Part shown: positions 61,009 to 64,000 of the stretch, piece by piece
How positions within the stretch are numbered: the stretch's first letter is position 1
How the letters are laid out: each line of letters opens with the position of its first letter
Assembly (NCBI RefSeq): GCF_019697375.1
Contig: NZ_JAHCDI010000004.1
Coordinates: 4,141,324-4,205,323 of the forward strand
DNA length: 64,000 nucleotides
Origin: Micromonospora tarapacensis
Lineage (GTDB): Bacteria; Actinomycetota; Actinomycetes; Mycobacteriales; Micromonosporaceae
Direction: 5' to 3'
Made by a program: the position numbers and the translations under genes
Notes under the pieces: generated by a model
The model's input: only the letters and a program-made list of their open reading frames with translations
What the model was told of the DNA's origin: nothing
The model's database searches: none

Positions 61009-61441
61009 CAACTCCCACCACCTGATCATCGCTGCCCGGCGCCGGGCAGCGGCCACCCGCAAACGCGCCGTCACCGCCCTGCGCCGGATGGATACCGCCG
61101 GCACACCGATCACCGTCGACGCCGTCGCCAAGCAGGCTCGCGTCTCCCGGTCCTGGCTCTACAGTCAGACGGATCTTCGGGCCGAGATCGAGCGACTCCG
61201 CAGCCGCCACCAGAGCGCGGCCGCAGGCCGTCCGGTTCCTGACCGGCAACGCGCCTCCGACGCCTCGCTGCTACGCCGCCTCGAATCCGCCACGGAACGC
61301 ATCAGGAACCTGGAAACCGAGAACCGGCAGCTGCGTGACGCTCTCGCCTTGGCCCTCGGCGAGCAACGAGCGGCCACCGTTCTTGGCAACACCCGCGACA
61401 CGCCGAGAAAGAAATCTGCACACATCATCGGACCCTGCTGA
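60998..61441 (+). CDS. tnpC: TnpC-like accessory protein, 147 aa
   Basis: A TTG at 60998 overlaps the end of tnpB. An HTH-like segment (ITVDAVAKQARVSRSWLYSQ) is followed by a coiled coil (LLRRLESATERIRNLETENR). This matches TnpC/DUF6262 proteins of Tn554 relatives, which help orientation and frequency of transposition. It is the last gene of the element. Confidence 0.82.
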   Translation: MRADNSHHLIIAARRRAAATRKRAVTALRRMDTAGTPITVDAVAKQARVSRSWLYSQTDLRAEIERLRSRHQSAAAGRPVPDRQRASDASLLRRLESATERIRNLETENRQLRDALALALGEQRAATVLGNTRDTPRKKSAHIIGPC

Positions 61442-61520
61442 CCGACAGCGTCGAAGACACGTCCACCATGCATCACCGCAGGTCAGCACGGCGCAAGATC
61501 AAAAAGCTCAAGATAACGAG

Positions 61521-62151
61521 CGGCGAAGTATTTGAGCTGGTCGGAAACCTCGGCGCCGGCTCGGGTGGCGAGGTTGAGGTTGTGGATCTCGTCGACCAGG
61601 ACCAGTTCGATGCCGGTGTTGGCGCCGGTGGCGCAGACCGCGTTGACGATGTCGGGCATGTTGGCCCGGGCGGAGAACTCCAGGCCATAGAAGCGGGCGA
61701 ACTCGACGGCGAGCATCTTGGCGGTCGCAGCCGGCGGGACGGTGACATAGGCGACCGGGAGCCGGTGCCGGCTGCCGGGGTGCCGTTTGCGTACGGCGCG
61801 TTCGTGGGTGCGGCCGAGCTGAGTCAGCGCGGTGGTCTTGCCGGTGCCGGAGGCGCCGGACAGGATCAGGCCGCGCCGGGCGGAAACCTGCCGCCGGTTG
61901 AGCTGGACCAGCAGACGGCCGGTGCCGAGCATCTGTCGGATGATCGGTGTGTTCACCAGCGGCAGTTCGGCGTGATATTCGCGGCGGGCTTCGTCGTGCG
62001 CGGCCCGCCGCGAGCGGGTCAGCGCGAGGAGTTGCTCGGCGCTGAGCGTAGCCGGTGGTTCGGGCTGGTAGTCCACGAACCGGCGCCAGCCCTCCTTGGT
62101 GGTCGGCGGTTCCTCCGGCGTGATCACATCGTCGTCGGCGACGGTGTTCAT
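61521..62151 (-). pseudogene. tniB: 5' half of tniB (AAA ATPase), interrupted by the Tn554-type insertion
   Basis: Starting at ATG 62151 (or GTG 62157, which overlaps the tniA stop), this half encodes Walker A GASGTGKTTAL, a strand VAYVTVPPAATAK, and Walker B IELVLVDEIHNLNLATR, up to SDQLKYFA at 61521. Reading then enters the inserted element and stops at 61483. It would make a truncated ATPase lacking the C-terminal lid, so target activation by TniB should be lost. Confidence 0.88.
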
Positions 62152-64000
62152 ATCCACCTTTCTGCTTCGGCGTCGGCGTCAAAGATCCCGAACGGGATGA
62201 CCTCAGCGTCCGGCGCGGTGGACTCGTCGACGGCCGGGGTTGGGGCAGGCTCGGGCAGTTGAGGCCGGTGGGTGGCTTGACCGGCGCGGGTGCGGGCGGT
62301 GATGCGGGCGCTCGCCTTGTCCGGTCCGTGCTCGGCGCGGGTGAGCAGGTCGTCGAGAACCCGGGCGATCTGGGTTTCGGTGGCTTCCCTTCCGGCCAGC
62401 CGGCGGGCGTGGCGCCAGGTGAAGTCGGCGAACGGCGCGGACACCATCGGCAGGTGCGTCCACGGGACGGTGATCCAGCCGTCCGGGGTGCGCAGGTGGA
62501 CCTGGGAGACGTCGTAGGGGTCGTAGTGGACCTCCCACCGGTCACGCTTGGCGACCATTCCGGACCGCTGGTGGCGGTAGGGGCCGAGAGCGGCGGCGTT
62601 GTAGGTGCGGTTATCGATCTGGATGCCCTCGTCGGTGATCCGCCTCCATTTGACCGGCAGCAACTCCAGGTAGTCCTCGCCGGACAGGGTCAGCGGGAGG
62701 TAGCCGGCGGCGGCGACCAGCGCGGCGTACTTTTCGTTCGGGGTGAGCACCCGGCGAGGCTGGTGTGGGTCACGCAGTTCGTCGTGCGGGCGGTGCTGCC
62801 AGCCGACGATGAGCCATTCGTCGAGCAGGTCCTGCAACTCGCCGATGGTCCACTCGCCGGTGACGTCGCGACCGCGCATCGTCGGGTTGCCGCCGGTGTA
62901 GCCGGCGACGTGCTGCGCGAACAGGGTCTTGACCGCGTCGTTGGTGGCCTCGACCACGCCCTTGTCGGTCGGGGTGCCCTTGCGGGCCGGCTGGACGGAG
63001 ATGCCGAGCCGGTCGCAGGCCCGCTCGAAGGTCTCCGAGACAAACACCCGGCCGTGGTCGATGACGATCTGGTCCGGGACGATCACCGGCCTGGCCGCCG
63101 CCTCCCGCATGCGGGTGTCGATGTCGACCAGCCGGGCATGCGGCATCCGCGACGCCGACAGTCGCAGCGCGTTTGCCCAGCCCGGGCGCATCGGCTCCGG
63201 GACCAGCATCTTGGCCAGCAGCAGCGCCGCGTCGACGGCCTTGGTGCCGACCGGGCGCAACACCGCGGCGCAGATCGTGCGGGTGGCGATGTCAACGGCG
63301 ATGGTCAGATCGGCCCGGACCGGCAGGCCGTCGTCGAGAACCACCATGACGTCGATCGGGGTGGAGTCGATCTGCACCTGCTCACCCGGGCGGGAGGCGA
63401 ACGTCGGAGTGAACACCCCACCCGGCCGGTTCGCCATCTGCCGGCGCGTGACCGCCGAGCCGAAGGTGTGCTTGCCGGCGGCGAGCCGGTCGACCAGCTC
63501 GTAGAAGGCGCTGCGACGGGGCAGCGGCACGACTCCAGGCCCGTGGATCTCCGCTACCCGTTTGACCACCTGGCGGATCAGGCGGGATCGGGTGCCGGTC
63601 GAGGCCTCGGTCTGCGCCGCGATGACCTCCCGGACAACCTCGACCAGTCGAGCGTCGGCCCGGCCGGCGACCTCCCACGTCCGCACCGCCCGCTGATCGA
63701 CCAGCCCCCACAGCCCTTGGGCGGCGTAGCGCAGCCGCCGGTTTTCGACCGTGCGATAGCTGACGCCCAGCTCGGCGCCCTTGGCCCGCTGCCGCTCGGC
63801 CAGGCTGTGCTTCGCCGGGTCGTACTCGGGACTCGGCGTGGCGTCGATCAGCGCGTGCGGCGGCAGCCCGGTCTCAACCTCCACGATGTGACGTTCCCAC
63901 TGCTTGGCCGCGGCGAGCACGTCCTCGGGCAACGAGTCGAGCAGCCCGAACGGCTCCACGTCCGGTGCCGGGCACCCGTCGATGACCGCGAAGTCGGGCG
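62148..64000 (-). CDS. tniA: TniA/TnsB-like DDE transposase, 5' end beyond the window
   Basis: The frame is open to the window edge, with protein-like sequence before the GTG at 63959, so the start is probably outside. An HTH region (GVSYRTVENRRLRYAAQGLW) precedes the rve-type catalytic core: first Asp in VQIDSTPIDVMVVLDD, second in IVIDHGRVFVS, and Glu in TDKGVVEATNDAVK. A Mu-type beta-barrel C-domain follows (NRTYNAAALGPYRHQRSG ... RWEVHYDPYDVSQVHLR). It cuts and joins transposon ends, with TniB as regulator. Catalytic residues are intact. Confidence 0.88.
   Translation of the reverse strand, partial: PDFAVIDGCPAPDVEPFGLLDSLPEDVLAAAKQWERHIVEVETGLPPHALIDATPSPEYDPAKHSLAERQRAKGAELGVSYRTVENRRLRYAAQGLWGLVDQRAVRTWEVAGRADARLVEVVREVIAAQTEASTGTRSRLIRQVVKRVAEIHGPGVVPLPRRSAFYELVDRLAAGKHTFGSAVTRRQMANRPGGVFTPTFASRPGEQVQIDSTPIDVMVVLDDGLPVRADLTIAVDIATRTICAAVLRPVGTKAVDAALLLAKMLVPEPMRPGWANALRLSASRMPHARLVDIDTRMREAAARPVIVPDQIVIDHGRVFVSETFERACDRLGISVQPARKGTPTDKGVVEATNDAVKTLFAQHVAGYTGGNPTMRGRDVTGEWTIGELQDLLDEWLIVGWQHRPHDELRDPHQPRRVLTPNEKYAALVAAAGYLPLTLSGEDYLELLPVKWRRITDEGIQIDNRTYNAAALGPYRHQRSGMVAKRDRWEVHYDPYDVSQVHLRTPDGWITVPWTHLPMVSAPFADFTWRHARRLAGREATETQIARVLDDLLTRAEHGPDKASARITARTRAGQATHRPQLPEPAPTPAVDESTAPDAEVIPFGIFDADAEAERWI

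Larger units (their letters stand above)
57542..61520 (+). mobile_element. Tn554-type transposon, about 3.98 kb, inserted in tniB
   Basis: Three overlapping genes in the Tn554 order (tnpA, tnpB, tnpC) fill the element. The borders follow from the split tniB reading frame. Both ends show GTTATCT-like sequence in opposite orientation (CGTTATCT at 57541, AGATAACG at 61511), and no target duplication beyond one shared base is needed. Only about 80 bases follow tnpC, so there is no cargo gene. The element is oriented opposite to the tni operon. Confidence 0.88.

Noticed and set aside
1..64000. CRISPR array, tRNA, rRNA or riboswitch
   Set aside because: No regularly spaced direct repeats with unique spacers, no cloverleaf with a CCA-type end, and no conserved riboswitch core were seen by eye. 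A covariance-model scan would be needed to exclude small RNAs.

Overview
The window is high-GC DNA with dense, mostly overlapping ATGA/GTGA gene junctions and frequent GTG starts. Together with the type IV secretion genes of the SCO6880 type, a DUF4913 protein and a DUF2637-like membrane protein, this points to an actinomycete, plausibly of the Micromonospora/Streptomyces kind. The content looks like a large conjugative element (plasmid or ICE) that has collected transposons. No rRNA, tRNA, CRISPR array or replication initiator was seen.

Layout. (1) 0.9-11.9 kb, minus strand: a complete Tad/Flp-type pilus operon (lipoprotein, secreted protein, CpaB/SAF, TadZ, TadA, TadB, TadC, Flp pilin, three TadE/G-like pseudopilins, LysM-BTAD membrane protein); its prepilin peptidase is on the other strand at 13.4 kb, behind two winged-helix regulators. 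(2) 14.7-27.3 kb, minus: a 2,890-codon methylase-helicase ORF with a nested 92-aa gene, unknown proteins, a relaxase-like protein without catalytic histidines, a transglycosylase/M23 cell-wall hydrolase, a lipoprotein and a frameshifted gene. (3) 27.5-38.7 kb, plus: type IV secretion operon (pilin-like, VirB8-like, VirB6-like, SCO6880, VirB4, VirD4-like coupling protein, primase, PP2C phosphatase, Mrr_N protein). The coupling-protein gene is interrupted by an IS5-type element with CTAG duplications. (4) 39-47 kb, minus: mobilisation/maintenance operons (DUF4913, a second degenerate relaxase-like gene, an excisionase-like HTH protein, a Spd/DUF2637-like membrane protein). (5) 47.2-54.1 kb, minus: a DpdA-family base-exchange enzyme, a Mom-family DNA-modification protein, a ParB-like protein and small unknown genes. 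(6) 54.5-64 kb, minus: a Tn5053/Tn7-like transposon (TniA, TniB, TniQ, an APH-type kinase as possible cargo, a repeat-rich presumed end). A Tn554-type element (TnpA, TnpB, TnpC) has inserted into tniB.

How it fits together. The T4SS, wall hydrolase, primase and mobilisation genes form a transfer machine. The methylase-helicase, DpdA-like and Mom-like proteins look like a DNA-modification or anti-restriction layer for DNA entering a new host, and both DpdA-like and Mom-like proteins carry a QLxLF sliding-clamp-type motif. A shared operator-like palindrome (GCTACSGGTAGC) before several operons suggests joint control. The coupling protein and tniB are physically broken by insertions. Five further frameshifts are each repaired by adding one base to a run of four G or C, so they may be sequencing errors rather than decay.
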